Shown here one piece after another: positions 1 to 12,459 of a stretch of DNA of 64,000 nt. The stretch spans positions 785,775 to 849,774 of the forward strand of contig NW_008710315.1 of NCBI RefSeq assembly GCF_000327385.1, given 5' to 3'. Both the position numbers and the translations under genes were made by a program. How positions within the stretch are numbered: the stretch's first letter is position 1; every line of letters starts with the position of its first letter. Source of the stretch: Lottia gigantea. Lineage: Eukaryota; Mollusca; Gastropoda; Lottiidae. The notes below the pieces were generated by a model that saw nothing but the letters and a program-made list of their open reading frames with translations, ran no database searches and had not been told where the DNA came from.

Positions 1-480
1 CAAAAATCTTAACATAAAGATTTTCTGGTGAGATCTATGATTGGCTGTATTCACCAGCATACAATCCAATCAAATGGCTGCATTTACAAAATTCTGTGAC
101 ACCAGAAAGGTGACTATTGCAGTCAAAGTATAAGACGAAATTCGTAATAGCTTGACATTGTGAAGATGAAGTTCTTCGTATTATCCTTTGAAAGTCTGCC
201 ATGTCGGTCGCATCGGCCACCAAATTAAACGTTATTGCTTTCTTTTCAAATTGACCCTCATATCATACTGTTTTACGGGACGCAATGATTTAGGTCCTAG
301 CCAATCGTGGCGGTATATAAGATCATCGTCTGGATGATAGGGTCAATATAACAGCACGATCACGATCGTCTTCCAGTTTTCAATATAACCAAATTGTCTG
401 TGTAGTACTAACGAGGCATTAAAGCCAACGGTAATGTTCTGATAACAATTTCAGAACCGGAATCAAAATAAAGCGATAAG
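1..480. repeat. Family F fold-back fragment and flank
   Basis: Bases about 30-175 match, in pieces and inverted, the family F elements near 41.25-41.46 and 47.55-47.69 kb. They share the words TAGCTTGACATTGTGAAGAT and GGATTGTATGCTGGTGAATA (here read on the minus strand). The small minus-strand open frame over this stretch is therefore repeat sequence, not a gene. Bases 240-480 show nothing I recognise. Confidence 0.5.
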
Positions 481-539
481 CCTTTATGTTACTATTCTCA
501 TTTCCGTTGAATTCGTTTCAACTATTCTTAAGTAATACT

Positions 540-1160
540 TCCAAATTTACTAACTTTAGTTTTTGCTCATTAATGAGAACTATTTCCAATTTGCAGTGTT
601 CTTTCTAGTGTTTATTGGGTTATTTAAAATAAAACAAAAATGATTTTCATTACTAATTTTCAATGAACTTTTATTTAGTAATTCCAAATGACAGAAATTT
701 GATATTCCCGATTCTCATTTCTATTGAACTTTTATCTTCTATACTATTTCCAATTTCCAATGTACTTTTTTTGTAAATGATAGAAATTTGGTATTTCCAT
801 TCTTAGTTTCCAATGTACTTTTGTGTATTACTTAGTAATTCTAAATGATAGAAATTAGACTTTCATTTCTAATATTCAATGAACTTTTATTTAGTTTATT
901 ACTTAGTAATTCTAAATGATAGAAATTGGATTTCCATCTCTAATTTCTAAAGTACTTTTATGTATTTCTAGTATATTACTTAGTTATTCCAAACTATAGA
1001 AATTGGATATTCCCATCTCATTTAACCCATGTACTTTTTAGTTTATTACTTAGTAATTCCAATTCCATTACTAGTGTCCAATGTACTTTTTTCTAGTGTT
1101 TTACTCAATCATTCTGAATGATAGAAATTTAGTATTTGTTTTCCACTTTCCAAAGTAATT
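540..1160. repeat. Degenerate AT-rich tandem repeat
   Basis: Poorly conserved copies of a roughly 70-80 bp unit built on the words CCAATGTACTTTT, TTACTTAGTAATTC and AATGATAGAAATT follow one another about seven times. No reading frame survives and no gene is seen. Bases 1,160-1,780 hold no recognisable feature. Confidence 0.6.
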
Positions 1161-1784
1161 TATTTAATGATGGTCCAATATCAGTAGTCAAAATAATCAA
1201 GACTTCTTTCTCTTAAAATCTCAATGTTTTCTGTTCTAGGAAATGTGACTTGACAATCGATACAATAATAGTACTCTTTTCATATCCCACGAGTTATTAA
1301 AAATAGATCAAAAAGTCATCTTAATGCAAGCAATAAAAACTCTTATATCACGAATTCCTTCAACATAGACGATCTTATTAAATTACAACGACCTAACCTA
1401 AAATCGTTTAACAGCTATGATATATTGATAACGGCTGATATTTGTATGCTGTTATAATCCATCGCTATTCTGTATTCTCAGCCAAGCTGAACCCTCTACA
1501 TGTAATCAGATGAAGGAATCTTTCAGTTAAACATGTAATTGGAGGGGAATCGCTTCAGATTTTTATCTTTCGACATTAAGTGTTTATTTAATAGGTCTGT
1601 ATTAGAAGAAAAGGCTGCTATTATCGAAACGGTTGAAAAATTTTATAATGCATTCACAATTAACGAAATGGAATTTTTATGCTTTTTTACTTATCTGCCC
1701 CTGATTGGTCCCATGACGACAAAAACGCTTTGCAGTATGCAAATATGTATTTTAGCTTCAAAAAAATAAAAATCAACTTCCTCA

Positions 1785-1870
1785 ATGGCGGCGCCAGTGG
1801 GGGTACAGCGGGGCATCTGCCCTCCTAAAAAAGTGGTTTGCACCCCTAATTGTACCCCCACTTATTTTCA
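1785..1870. repeat. Dispersed GC-rich repeat fragment
   Basis: A short GC-rich patch (GGCGGCGCCAGTGGGGGTA then CCTAAAAAAGTGGTTTGCA) recurs in degraded form near 5,320, 11,210, 18,640, 21,350, 24,590 and 54,840. It is a dispersed repeat of unknown class that marks nearby older insertions. Confidence 0.45.
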
Positions 1871-2189
1871 ACAGATCTAAATATCTACCTTCTTGTCTCC
1901 AAAATATGTGTCAGAATGCACACAATCAATTCATTTTTTTCTAAAGTTTTCTTGAGAGAACCCTATAAGACGCTCTATGAGAGGCTGGCGACTATGACAC
2001 CACCACAGAGTAACCAAAACTTGAATTCAGCCTCAGCAGTTGTCCCCCCATTGAGCCAGTCTGTTCGCTTTATGTACCCACAGTCTCGGAAGGCTGGTGC
2101 TGCCACTGAACTTCCTGCTTTTCTGCATGATTTTCACAGTCTGTAGCACACGGAACCTTTTACTATATCAGCCCCTCAGGCCGACAGAA

Positions 2190-2485
2190 TTGAAAATGAA
2201 AGGAGTTTTACGTCTTACTGATCTGTATTGGACCAATGAAGATGGAAAGCGATATGCAATATGCAATAAGACTTCTTCGCTTTTCAACGGTCGGGTAATT
2301 TTTAACGTGCACAGCCTCAATTTTTCTAAAACATCGGTATTAGGCTGCTCTTTTTCGATTTGCAACTGTCGTGGAATTTTCAACCTAAATTTTCAGTCTG
2401 TAGCACACGGGACCTCCTTTTATTGTCCCTCTCGAACGATCATTACCTTCTCAGCTCCTCCGAACTGCATCAGTGACAGAGCGTG
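2190..2485 (-). mobile_element. tRNA-derived SINE, headless copy
   Basis: The segment carries the SINE body in reverse orientation: the 3-prime end near GGAGTTTTACGTC, then the central words CTGCTCTTTTTCGATTTGCA and GTAGCACACGGGACC. Compared with the 56.6-57.9 kb copies it lacks the tRNA-like head. A short fragment of a second copy lies at about 2,100-2,185. Open frames here are repeat-borne. Confidence 0.65.
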
Positions 2486-2809
2486 TAGCTTGAAAACTTG
2501 AATACAAGTTCACAAGATAGATGTGCTGCATCTTGAAAGGTATAACTGAAACTCATTAATAAAATGCTTTTTTCTTCATTCTGTGCAGACGCTTTTAAAA
2601 ATCAAAGAAGAATTCAATGGAAGAACTTGAGCATTTTTCTTTAAAGCCGGTTTATTTATGGGACAAGTTAATTAAAACTTTTTCCATTTAATTTCGTTTG
2701 TTCAAGATATATGAATATAGTTATGCAACTTGCGTCACAAGTAATTGATATCGATATTGGCTTTTTCAAACCAGAGCACAATTCATTTTAAAATTTTACA
2801 AATTCTTCT

Positions 2810-3780
2810 ACTGTAAAGTACAATATTCATAGTAAAATTATACAATAAAAGGAAAGATTTTACAATATCTTCTCTACACAAGGTACAATATTCATAGTAA
2901 AATTATACAATACAAGGTAAGAATTTACATTTTCTACACAAAGTACAATATTCATAGTAAAATTATACAATACAAGGTAAGAATTTACATTTTCTACACA
3001 AAGTACAATATTCATAGTAAAATTATACAATACAAGGTAAGATTTTACATTTTTTTCTCTACACAAAGTACAATATTCATAGTAAAATTATACAATACAA
3101 GGTAAGATTTTACATTTTCTTCTCTACACAAACTACAATATTCATAGTAAAATTATACAATACAAGGTAAGATTTTACATTTTCTACACAAAGTACAATA
3201 TTCATAGTAAAATTATACAATACAAGGTAAGATTTTACATTTTCTTCACTACACAAAGTACAATATTCATAGTAAAATTATACAATACAAAGTAAGATTT
3301 TACATTTTCTTCTCTATACAAAGTACAATATTCATAGTAAAATTATACAATACAAGGTAAGATTTTACATTTTCTTCTCTACACAAAGTACAATATTCAT
3401 GGTAAAATTATACAATACAAGGTAAGATTTTACATTTTCTTCTCTACACAACGTGCAATATTCATAGTAAAATTATACAATACAATGTAAGATTTGGCAT
3501 TTTCTTATCTACACAAAGTACAATATTCATAGTAAAATTATACAATACAAGCTAAGAATTTACATTTTCTTCTCTACACAAAGTAAAAATATTCATAGTA
3601 AAATTATACAATACAAGGTAAGATTTGGCATTTTCTTATCTACACAAAGTACAATATTCATAATAAAATTATACAATACAAGGTAAGATTTGGCATTTTC
3701 TTATCTACACAAAGTACAATATTCATAATAAGATTATACAATACAAAGTAAAAGTTTACTTTTTCTTCTATATAGAAAAC
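2810..3780. repeat. Minisatellite, 60-66 bp unit, about 15 copies
   Basis: Near-identical units carry the word CAATATTCATAGTAAAATTA followed by TACAATACAAGGTAAGATTT. Units differ by gain or loss of a few bases in the TTTTCTTCTCT segment. The array decays into diverged copies until about 4,080. A short minus-strand open frame over the first units is a by-product of the repeat. Confidence 0.95.
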
Positions 3781-4079
3781 TCAATATTCATTGCAAAAAC
3801 TTACAGAACCAGTGTAGGATTTTACATTTTCTTTTACATACAAGATTCAATTTCAATGGTAAAATTTTCAAATTCTTAGATAATTATACAAAATACAATA
3901 TCTATATTAAAATTTTACAATACAAGGTAATTTGTTTTTGTGTACAAAATTCAGTTTACATTTTTCAAATACGAAAATAATTAAACAAAAAAAAAACAAT
4001 ACCATAGTAAAATTTTGCAATGCAAGGTGATATTTTACATTTTACGTTTTATGCAAAATTCAATATCCATTGTAAAAAT

Positions 4080-4565
4080 TTTAAATGTTTACATTATATA
4101 TACAAATAACAATATTACTGATGAATGTTGTATACAAAATATATACACAAACTAGGTTTATTATGTAATTGTATAATTGTACTGTATAATTGTACAAATT
4201 CATTTACATACAAATTACAATATTACTGCTGAATTATAGATATAAAATATATACACAAACTAGTTTTATTATGTAATTGTATAATTGTACTGTATAATTG
4301 TATAAATTCATTTACATACAAATTACAATATTACTGCTGAATTATAGATATAAAATATATACACAAACTAGGTTTATTATGTAATTGTATAATTGTACTG
4401 TATAATTGTATAAATTCATTTACATACAAATTACAATATTACTGCTGAATTATAGATATAAAATATACACACAAACTATATAAACAAAATATTATGTAAT
4501 TATGTAATTGTGTAATTGTGTAATTGTGTAATTGTACTGTATAATTGTATAAAGTCATTTATGTA
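4080..4565. repeat. Tandem repeat, 108 bp unit, about 4 copies
   Basis: The word ACACAAACTA recurs at 4,145, 4,253, 4,361 and about 4,469, giving a period of 108 bp. Each unit contains nested TGTAATTGTATAATTGTAC short repeats. The last copy has an extra TAATTGTG stutter. Confidence 0.9.
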
Positions 4566-4884
4566 CAAAATACAACATTACCGCGATTGAATTTAGCAAT
4601 TTTTAGCCATTAAAAAAATAATAATAATGATAAAATAAAAAAAAATAACGAGACAGATTACATTGTCGTCATTTTCGGGTCGTTATCAATCTTCTCAACG
4701 ACATATTAACTACATCATGTCGTAGTTATTAAATTCTTTGTAGATGAATCGAACATAGCATTTTAAATCTAAAATAGCTATGAATATCTTAAATTGTGCT
4801 CTATCGGTGATTGAATTAACTATTTATACGACTGTATTGCATAGAATGCCGTGCTACTTATCATCTACAGACGCACCTAGGCTG

Positions 4885-5000
4885 ATGCCACATTCCGAGC
4901 AAAATTTCTCTCATTGCACACTGCATGGCGTTGTCGATCTTTATTAGCCCAATGGTGCTTAGAAATAGGACGCACAACTCATTTCATTCCATTTCTCGCC
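4885..5000 (+). mobile_element. SINE 3-prime fragment
   Basis: The fragment matches the SINE 3-prime half: TCTCATTGCACACTGCATGG, then a degraded copy of the segment normally reading TCTTCATTAGCCCA, then AGGACGCACAACTCATTTCA. The head and central domain are missing. Confidence 0.6.
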
Positions 5001-5589
5001 GAATAACTAGAAAACAATTGTAATCCTATGTGAGCCAGAACGTGGAGAAAAGGCTTAGTTTACTGACGGGTAGAAATAGATGGTTATTCAAATCATGATA
5101 CAGTTTTAAAGATGTCAATCTGAACAATTTCTTACTTTAAATACCAAAACAAACTACTTGAAAATACAATTAGTAAGCACTTTTACCTCCTTAGAAAATA
5201 CATATTTTACTTTAGATTACACATAAGTGCTTTGTATAGTGTACCATTATAGTGTATCAATAATTCTAATACATGTTGCTATCATAACTTGCCAAGATTG
5301 TTCATCGGAAAAAGTCCATTATCAAAGAAATTTGCTCCCCCTAGGAAAGTGCTTTGCACCCTCTCTTTATTTAATCACACATTCGAAAATATGACCTTGA
5401 GACGTTTTGCCCCAAAATGCAAGACCAAATCAAATGAATATTTCGAAAGTTTTCTCGGGAGAACCTACTCAGCCGTCGACAGAGTTGCCGCATTTTGAAT
5501 TCAGTCTCTTCATCAACCCAGCCCCCCCTTCCAAATGAGTCAGTCTGCCCCCTATTTGTACACCCCAGTCTCGAGAGGCTGGCAACGAA

Positions 5590-5752
5590 ACTGAATCAGC
5601 CTCGGTATTTGCCCAATTCGAACGACAAGACGTTTTTTTCCATATCTCCAACCTGTACCAATGAAAGGGTGAAGGGGAACGGGGTTGAGCAATTATCTCG
5701 TCCTATGACATTTAGATTAGCGAGTAAGCACCAGTGAACCACCGCAGCCCAA
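5590..5752 (-). mobile_element. SINE copy with tRNA-like head
   Basis: Read on the minus strand it starts with a tRNA-like head (GGTGGTTCACTGGTGCTTAC, resembling an A box) and runs into the SINE body (CCCCTTCACCC, then CGTCTTGTCGTTCGAATTGG). The flank at 5,310-5,580 is the GC-rich dispersed repeat, so open frames over 5,289-5,737 are not genes. From 5,760 to 6,520 I see nothing recognisable. Confidence 0.6.
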
Positions 5753-6524
5753 ACGTTCAGAACTACCTCCCTGTGAAAGTTATTTTGTTAAATATAGCGT
5801 TGATTTGTATACAATTTGTTAATATTGTATGAAGTGAGCTGAACTCGATCCAGTTGAAAAATGTTAATTGGATTGATAAGGATTCCACGCTGATGCCAGA
5901 TCGCAGTATCAACATACTTGGCATTGGCTACTCTCTTATCTTATTGGGGTTAGAGATGAAATAAAATAAAATGATGTTTGTGTCTAAATAACGTTTTACT
6001 AACGATTTTTTTCTGAAATGTGTCACAAAGCGTAAATTTTATATAGGGGTTTGTTTCGTATATTAGGTTTTCACCTTATGATTTTTTAATATTCGTAACA
6101 TTTGAAATACAATTTAGAAATCATATTGATTTTTAAGTATTCAGACACACAAAACATGGTGCCCTTTTGCGACTATGTCTGTATGCTCGGAATCTTCTTC
6201 GAAGAATCAATAATGTTGTGAATTTGGTATTCATTTCAGAATGCATATTAGTTTATAAGTGTGCAGACACATTAACATGCATAAATTCATTCTGACACAA
6301 GAAAACTGCCATTGTACAAAACACGATTCTCTGTAGCTATGAGCATCCATGTTTTTTTATAGAACAGGGGCATGGTTAGCCTGAAGCAGATTCAATCAGA
6401 TGGGAAAACATTTTCCCGCTTAAAAACTATATTGGGCATGGAATTTGTACACTTTATGTCATTGGTTTATAAAAACTACAAAATATGTTGCTTGATAAGC
6501 CTACTTCATTTAATTCAATGGTTG

Positions 6525-7390
6525 TTCACTGATATCGTGTCACAAACCGTAAGCTAGTTGGATATAATGTGTCGTTAGGCATTGACTTGTCACAAGACGT
6601 GGAAAACCTTTTTACGCTTTAAGAATATATTGGGTACTGAATTCTACACGTAATGGCATTGGTTCACATACAACGGTAGCATTTTACTACATTTGGCATT
6701 AATGGTCGCTCACTGATATCGTGTCACAAACTGTTAGCTTGATGGACACGATGTGTCGTTTGGCTTGTTACAAGACGTGGAAAAACATTAAAAGGCTTAT
6801 AGAATTAATGACATTGGTTCCCAAATACACAAAATCGATGGCTTTTGCTACAATTGACATTAATGGTTGCTCATCGATATCGTGTCAAAAACTGTAAGCT
6901 AGTGTGGGACACGATGTGTCGTTTGGCATTTGACTTGCCACCAGTCGTGGAAATAGGCTTATAGAATTATTGGCATTGGTTCCAGCCAACCACAAATTTT
7001 ACATTAATGGTTGCTCATCGATATCGTGTCACAAACTGTAAGCTAGTGTGGGACACGATGTGTCGTTTGGCATTTGGCTCGTCACAAGACGTGGAAAAAG
7101 GCTTATAGAATTATTGGCATTGGTTCCAGTCAACCACGAATTTGACATCAATGGTTGCTCACTGATATCGTGTCACAAACTGTAAGATGTTTGGGCGAGA
7201 TGTGTCATTTGGCATTTGGCTCGTCACAAGACGTGGAAAAAGGCTTATAGAATTATTGGCATTGGTTCCAGTCAACCACGAATTTGACATCAATGGTTGC
7301 TCACTGATATCGTGTCACAAACTGTAAGATGTTTGGGCGAGATGTGTCATTTGGACTTCTGGCTTGTCACAAGACGTGGAAGATTGAAGA
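6525..7390. repeat. Tandem repeat, about 140 bp unit, 6 copies, with internal hairpin
   Basis: The word GATATCGTGTCA recurs at about 6,531, 6,714, 6,876, 7,019, 7,165 and 7,305. Spacing shrinks from about 180 to 140 bp. Inside the better-preserved units ATCGTGTC pairs with GACACGAT about 20 bases downstream, and CTTGTCACAAG is almost self-complementary, so each unit can fold. Confidence 0.85.
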
Positions 7391-7659
7391 TTAACTATGA
7401 TTTATTTTCTGTTTCAGATCGATACATTAGAAACATTTTACATTGAAACAGAATTGATGAAAGCTAAATTTAAGAAATGGAGTAAAGTTTCTAGACTGTA
7501 TACAACCAAATAACTGAAACATGACTTTACAATGGCCAGCTGAATATTGGAAATTGAAATCACTGTCTCCTTTAGTTGAGTGTGCTGTTACTTCTTGTTC
7601 AGTGAATTCGCTTGTTTTGCTCATATAACTCTGGAGCGTGAACTTATGTTTCTTTAACA

Positions 7660-8250
7660 GCAGACCTGATGAGGATTTTATATCGGAAACATCACGATGC
7701 GCTCAATTGAGTAAGACAGGCTGAAATTTCTGTAGTGTGTTTGTGCATTTAGGGATTTTTTGTTTGAATTATAACAAACTTCCGGCTCAGTTATTTCTAA
7801 GTCTAATTATTGCAAGCTTAACCCCTGATTAAAAAAAAGCTTCCTTTTATAATTGGAATAATTCTTTGGTAGTCTGTTCATGCAATTGTGAAAACTTTTT
7901 GTTTAAGAACAACTATGCTCCTGTTCAGTGTTTGCGCTTTCTAATTCTAAATATTCGGCAACTTAACCCCTCATTTCCAAATCAGCTTTCTTCGGGGGGT
8001 ATTTATATGATGGAATAATCAAATCACAGTCTATTTGTAGTGTGTATTCGTGCATTTGTGAGAACTTTTTGTTCGAGTTTAAATTAAGAAAATTAACCCT
8101 AATTTTAAAATCAGCAGTCCTGATGAGGATCTTATATCCGAAATTCTCTTCAATTTAGTGATAAAAACAAATGAAAAGATCGACTGAGTATCAGAATAGT
8201 AAACAACACTTCCTTTTGTATGTGTGTCCGTGTAGTGGTGAGAATTTTTG
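7660..8250. repeat. Diverged direct duplication, about 450 bp apart
   Basis: CCTGATGAGGATTTTATATC at about 7,667 recurs as CCTGATGAGGATCTTATATC near 8,117. The flanking words GTGCATTT and GAACTTTTTGTT also recur in the interval. No coding potential is seen. Confidence 0.5.
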
Positions 8251-8326
8251 TTTAAAAAAATTGAGTAGAAAGACATTAGTGCTACTTTAATGTTATAGAT
8301 AAGGAAAACGTTAATGATTGTGTATT

Positions 8327-8646
8327 AAAGGAGAAGTCCCAGATTTTAAAAGTGCCAAGTCAGCAATTTCAATGCTAATAGCTCATTAATATCTATACAT
8401 CACTTAGAAAATGACCCCTCAAAGTTCTGAAAGTGTAAAAAAATGTTATTTGACTTCATCTTTTTTATTAGCGACTTGTTAACCCAGTCTACAATTTTGT
8501 GAATTATGGTGAAGGAACAATAGACTTGAATAATTAGACATTAGTTTTGATCAATTTCTATAGATTGATTACAATATGAAAGACATTTGTATGCAATAAA
8601 TTTGAATATGACCGATATAAGATCGATGCGGGACAGCACCTTTAAA
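8327..8646. mobile_element. Degenerate TTAA-ended inverted-repeat element
   Basis: The left end TTAAAGGAGAAGTCCCAGA and the reverse complement of the right end, TTAAAGGTGCTGTCCCGCA, match at most of their first 19 bases. The interior shows no open frame. It looks like an old non-autonomous member of the TTAA group described below; the call is tentative. Confidence 0.4.
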
Positions 8647-8959
8647 AATTCAATATTACTAGTAATAGAAATATTCCAAAATTTGTATTTAAAAAATTGT
8701 GTTAATTTGAGATAACCTACTCGAGTTATTTCAAAGAGTTATTTTATAGCGGCAACACTAAAAATTTTGGCGCGGTTCTTCTTGCAATCGGTAAATATTG
8801 TTCTCGCAGGAGGTTTGAGAAATTTATCAATAAGTGAAATAAAGTTCATATTATTTGATAATAAATTAGACTAAACTAGTACGGAGTCTGGCGGCCTGCC
8901 AATGAAAGTCTGGTAGTGAAAGGGTTAAATCAATGTGGCAGCAAATAGACCAAGAAGTT

Positions 8960-9009
8960 NNNNNNNNNNNNNNNNNNNNNNNNNNNNNNNNNNNNNNNNN
9001 NNNNNNNNN
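8960..9009. other. Assembly gap (50 N)
   Basis: A run of 50 unknown bases directly precedes the first visible receptor exon, and a single N sits at 9,088 inside that exon. The gap hides the start of the receptor reading frame; its true length is unknown. Confidence 0.99.
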
Positions 9010-9321
9010 CAAGTGGGGGAGCATCGGATTTTAACTTTGGACATTCTATCTTGTTTAAATTCAACTGGACGAAGGATATTGAAAATGTNTCAGTCGGTAA
9101 TAATTCCGACTTTATAATTGAAGAGTCGTATAATTGGATTATATTACTCATGTGCCCGATTGTGATATTTGGTTTAGGCGGTAATTTGCTGGTGATTATG
9201 GCAATATCCCTAGAGAAACGTCTTCAAAATGTGACAAATTATTTTCTGTTATCTTTGGCAGTTGCTGACTTCCTCGTTTCCTTGGTTGTAATGCCATTTA
9301 GCATTATCAATGCATTCACGG
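9010..9321 (+). CDS. 5-HT2: 5-HT2-type serotonin receptor, 5-prime exon (partial)
   Basis: The exon encodes the extracellular amino end and TM1 to TM2 of a class A amine receptor. The frame is open from the assembly gap, so the start codon is not visible. Asn-linked sites (NWT, NNS) precede TM1 ([20 protein letters not shown]), then the ICL1 text RLQNVTNYF and TM2 with the conserved Asp of LAVADF. The exon ends in phase 1 at G|GTAAGT (9,321). Joining to 19,545 restores the Gly-Lys-Trp that begins ECL1/TM3. The text is most like invertebrate 5-HT2 receptors, which couple to Gq in known members. An ATG at 8,933 left of the gap could be a start but cannot be tied to this frame. Confidence 0.9.
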
Positions 9322-9999
9322 GTAAGTCCAGTATTTCCGTTCTCCATTTATTGTCCGTGGCCGTGGACCTTCGACGTTATATCTCTAGACAATTGGAAAT
9401 CGGCAAAGGGTAAACCACTATCGCTCTCTTGGAAAATGTCTCTCATTGACCACTTCATCGTCCGTCTTCATTAGTCTAATCAAGAAAAAGAATTAAGAAG
9501 CAAATCCCCATGATATTGCTATATATGTTTATTACTTATTAGTATAAAGAAAATCGACAACACAGATTCTTTAACGCATGGGACATAGAATCAGAGGGGA
9601 TTCTTTGAGGGGATTCGAATCAAGGTGCAAAATACCCCAGCCCCATTGTATGTTAATGTTAAACTATTTTCAAAGAATTATTTAGGATGTATGATATGAA
9701 AGTCCCATAAGGAAGACATTTTACAAGGGTAACGTAATAACTTATCAAGGATTTGAATGAGACGCAGGAAATATTCCGTTACATTTTAAGTCGGCAAGAT
9801 TTTTATCGAGCTTGCCCTCCTTGGGTTCAAATCTTCCGTGCACGACTGAGCAATTTTTCTTGCCACGGTGGGGTGGAGGCAATACAATACTCATTTTCAT
9901 TTGTCCTTGAAAAATTAACCTTCCAAGGTTATCTAGAAATTTTTGTGAAGATGTTGATTTATTTGATTTTTATTTTAGTAAATTGATATAGAATGACCA

Positions 10000-10295
10000 T
10001 TAAAAGGATAGGGTAGCCATTTTCAGGGGTTGATTTGGGTCTTGAATATATGTAAATAGCCTAATTTTACTCACTATTTCTATATATTTCTTTGTATATA
10101 GTTATTATTTTCTATATATCACAGAGTATCTTAAAATGACGAGTCGTCTTTTCAACTTTTAAACGCGGTTTATTCTAGACACACAAATTTCGACGGTGGG
10201 CTGTGAACACTATTACTGATGAGCTGAGCTAAAAACAAATCCAGTTTCTGTGGCTTAGGTACGATCAGTCATAAATGGCCCATCTGTCCCTTTAA
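10000..10295. mobile_element. Family B TTAA inverted-repeat element (copy 1)
   Basis: It starts TTAAAAGGATAGGGTAGCCA and ends AAATGGCCCATCTGTCCCTT followed by TTAA, giving imperfect terminal inverted repeats of about 25 bp. The inner landmarks of the family (CTTGAATATATGTAAATAG, GACGAGTCGTC, GTGAACACTATTACTGAT) are all present. No open frame. Confidence 0.8.
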
Positions 10296-10475
10296 CAACA
10301 TAATTATGTGAAAAATATGTTTCTATTTTAGTAGACAGAATTATCATATTCTATAACGTTATTAGTTTTTCCTTTAAAGTCAATGAAGAGAGTAATCCTT
10401 ATGAACTTAATTTGGTTATAGCTTTGAAAAAAATCCAATTGTCAAATTATAATATATTTACCATACCATTCTGTT

Positions 10476-10845
10476 TTGAAGGGACAGGTGCGCCATTTCT
10501 TTTGACCAATCACATTTTAGTCTCAGAAACGGGAATTCTTTAGCTAAGCCAATCTGTTATAGTATCCAAAGCTCACCGTCGAAATTTGAGCCTTCAAATT
10601 CATGTGGGCCTAGAATTATCTGCGTTTGAAAGTTAAAATGATGACTCGTCAATTTAAGATAGGCCTACTCTGTGATATATAGAAAAGACATAATTAGAAA
10701 TTCCTAGTTTGATGTCATTTTAAAGGAATTATGCAATTTTCGTACATGTCTAGTACTTCTGAAAACTATTTTCATATATTCAAGACTAAAATCATCCCCC
10801 CCCCCCCAAAAAAAAAAAAAACAACTGTCATATCTGTCACTTTAA
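10476..10845. mobile_element. Family B element (copy 2)
   Basis: It lies in the opposite internal order to copy 1: GGGACAGGTGCGCCATTTCT at the left, then TTTTAGTCTCAGAAACGGGA, GACGAGTCATC-type inner text read inverted, and a right end CTGTCACTTTAA. It carries a poly-C/poly-A run at about 10,796-10,820. Confidence 0.8.
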
Positions 10846-11454
10846 CTACGCTTTAGACTATTGTATATAGACATTTCAAAATGTAATAATGATATTAAAC
10901 TGCCTCTTTAACTTTGATTTGATATAACCGACCTTGAATTCATAAGATATATTCAATTGTTACCACCTGCAGGTAATTGTTCATACCAGCAATATTTTAA
11001 CCTGAGATAGCATCATATCGTCAATCATCAATAGATAAAGATTCAAATTTTATCATGGTGAATTGGTGAAGTGATGTACTAAAATTAAACACACATGGCA
11101 TATGACATATGGTGAGGTCAAAGGTTAAGATCCGAGGAGCAGGATATCCTATGGAAAGCTATGTTACACCTTTACATCATGCTCTGTACACAAAGTAAGG
11201 GAAAAACACTGCTGGCGCGAGCCTGGGGGTACAAATTAGTGGTAGACAGATTTAATTTCGGGGGTGGGGGAGAGGGGATTCTATTCAAAATGCAGTAACT
11301 CGCGGATGCGTCATAGTCGCAAAACTCTCATGGAACGAGGATTTTCCCAAGCAAATTTTCGAAAAGTCGAATTGATTTGATGCATTCTGAAACATATGGT
11401 GGCTAAAACATATAAAAATCATGTTGTTTTTAATAAATGCCAAATTTTGAAGGG

Positions 11455-11702
11455 GGCTTCAGAAGTACCAGAAATGTACGAAAATCGCATAATTCCTTCC
11501 AAAATATATCAGACTAGGAATCTGTTTTCCTATTTCTATAGATGTTTTTTTCTATATTATGACAGTGTCTCTAAAAAAGACGACTCGTCTTTTTAACTTT
11601 CAAAAACCGATAATTCTGGACACATATGGATTTGAAGGCTATAATTTCGCTAAAGTACTAAAGTATGATTGGTCAAAAATGGCGCAACTGTCCCTTCAAT
11701 GT
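11455..11702. mobile_element. Family B element (copy 3, left end missing)
   Basis: Family words CAGAAATGTACGAAAATCGC, GACGACTCGTCTTTTTAACT and AAATGGCGCAACTGTCCCTT appear in order. The left terminal repeat is gone. The small open frame at 11,396-11,596 lies inside it and is not a gene. Confidence 0.75.
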
Positions 11703-12459
11703 TAGTGTATAATTTAATTTACAGTGGCAAAATTAATAGTTGGAAATTGACGCACAAGTATTCAAAAGCAGATGAAATATATTTATCCTGACATATTTTA
11801 ATGTCATTGTGCATACTTGCAAACAAATGTCTTTTCTTGAAACGGCTTCCATTTTAGACGTTATTGATGGCCTCATGACGTCATTACTCTCGTTGTATAG
11901 CTGTTTTTGATATTTTTACCATTTTTTGAATACTCAGGTTTCTTATAGTTTAAAACAAAGTTTGGAGATATAAACATATATTGTTCATTGCATGTCATGC
12001 TTAAATTACTGCGTCATCATTATGACGTCATATTGTCAAACAACACTTTGCAGCAAAAATTGCTCTTTTAGGCTTTTTTCACAGTTTTGATATCTTGTGA
12101 TATGTTTTAAGGGAAGGGTAATAACTCGATTTCGAAGAAAATAAAATGGTTATTATATATGTTGAATGATATGCACAGCTATGATCTTGATAAATAAAAT
12201 GATCATGTTATATTATATAAGTATAAAAATGGCTATCTATTAATAATAACTTTATATAGTAACAACTTTACTTATTTTGAATATGCACGCACGCCTTAAG
12301 TGAGTCCCGCCCTGATGACAGATAGTAATAGGGAAACATGCATCAAAGCCCTAACTTGTTTATAAACAGGTAAACAAGAAATAATTTAAACAACTTAGGC
12401 AGAAACGTGTCAAGGACACTAATGTCTGTATACTAGTAATAATTTTGCCAGTACTTACT

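Noticed and set aside
2097-2501. 134-residue plus-strand open frame
   Set aside because: It reads antisense through a SINE copy, as do similar small frames near 28.4, 56.6 and 57.5 kb.
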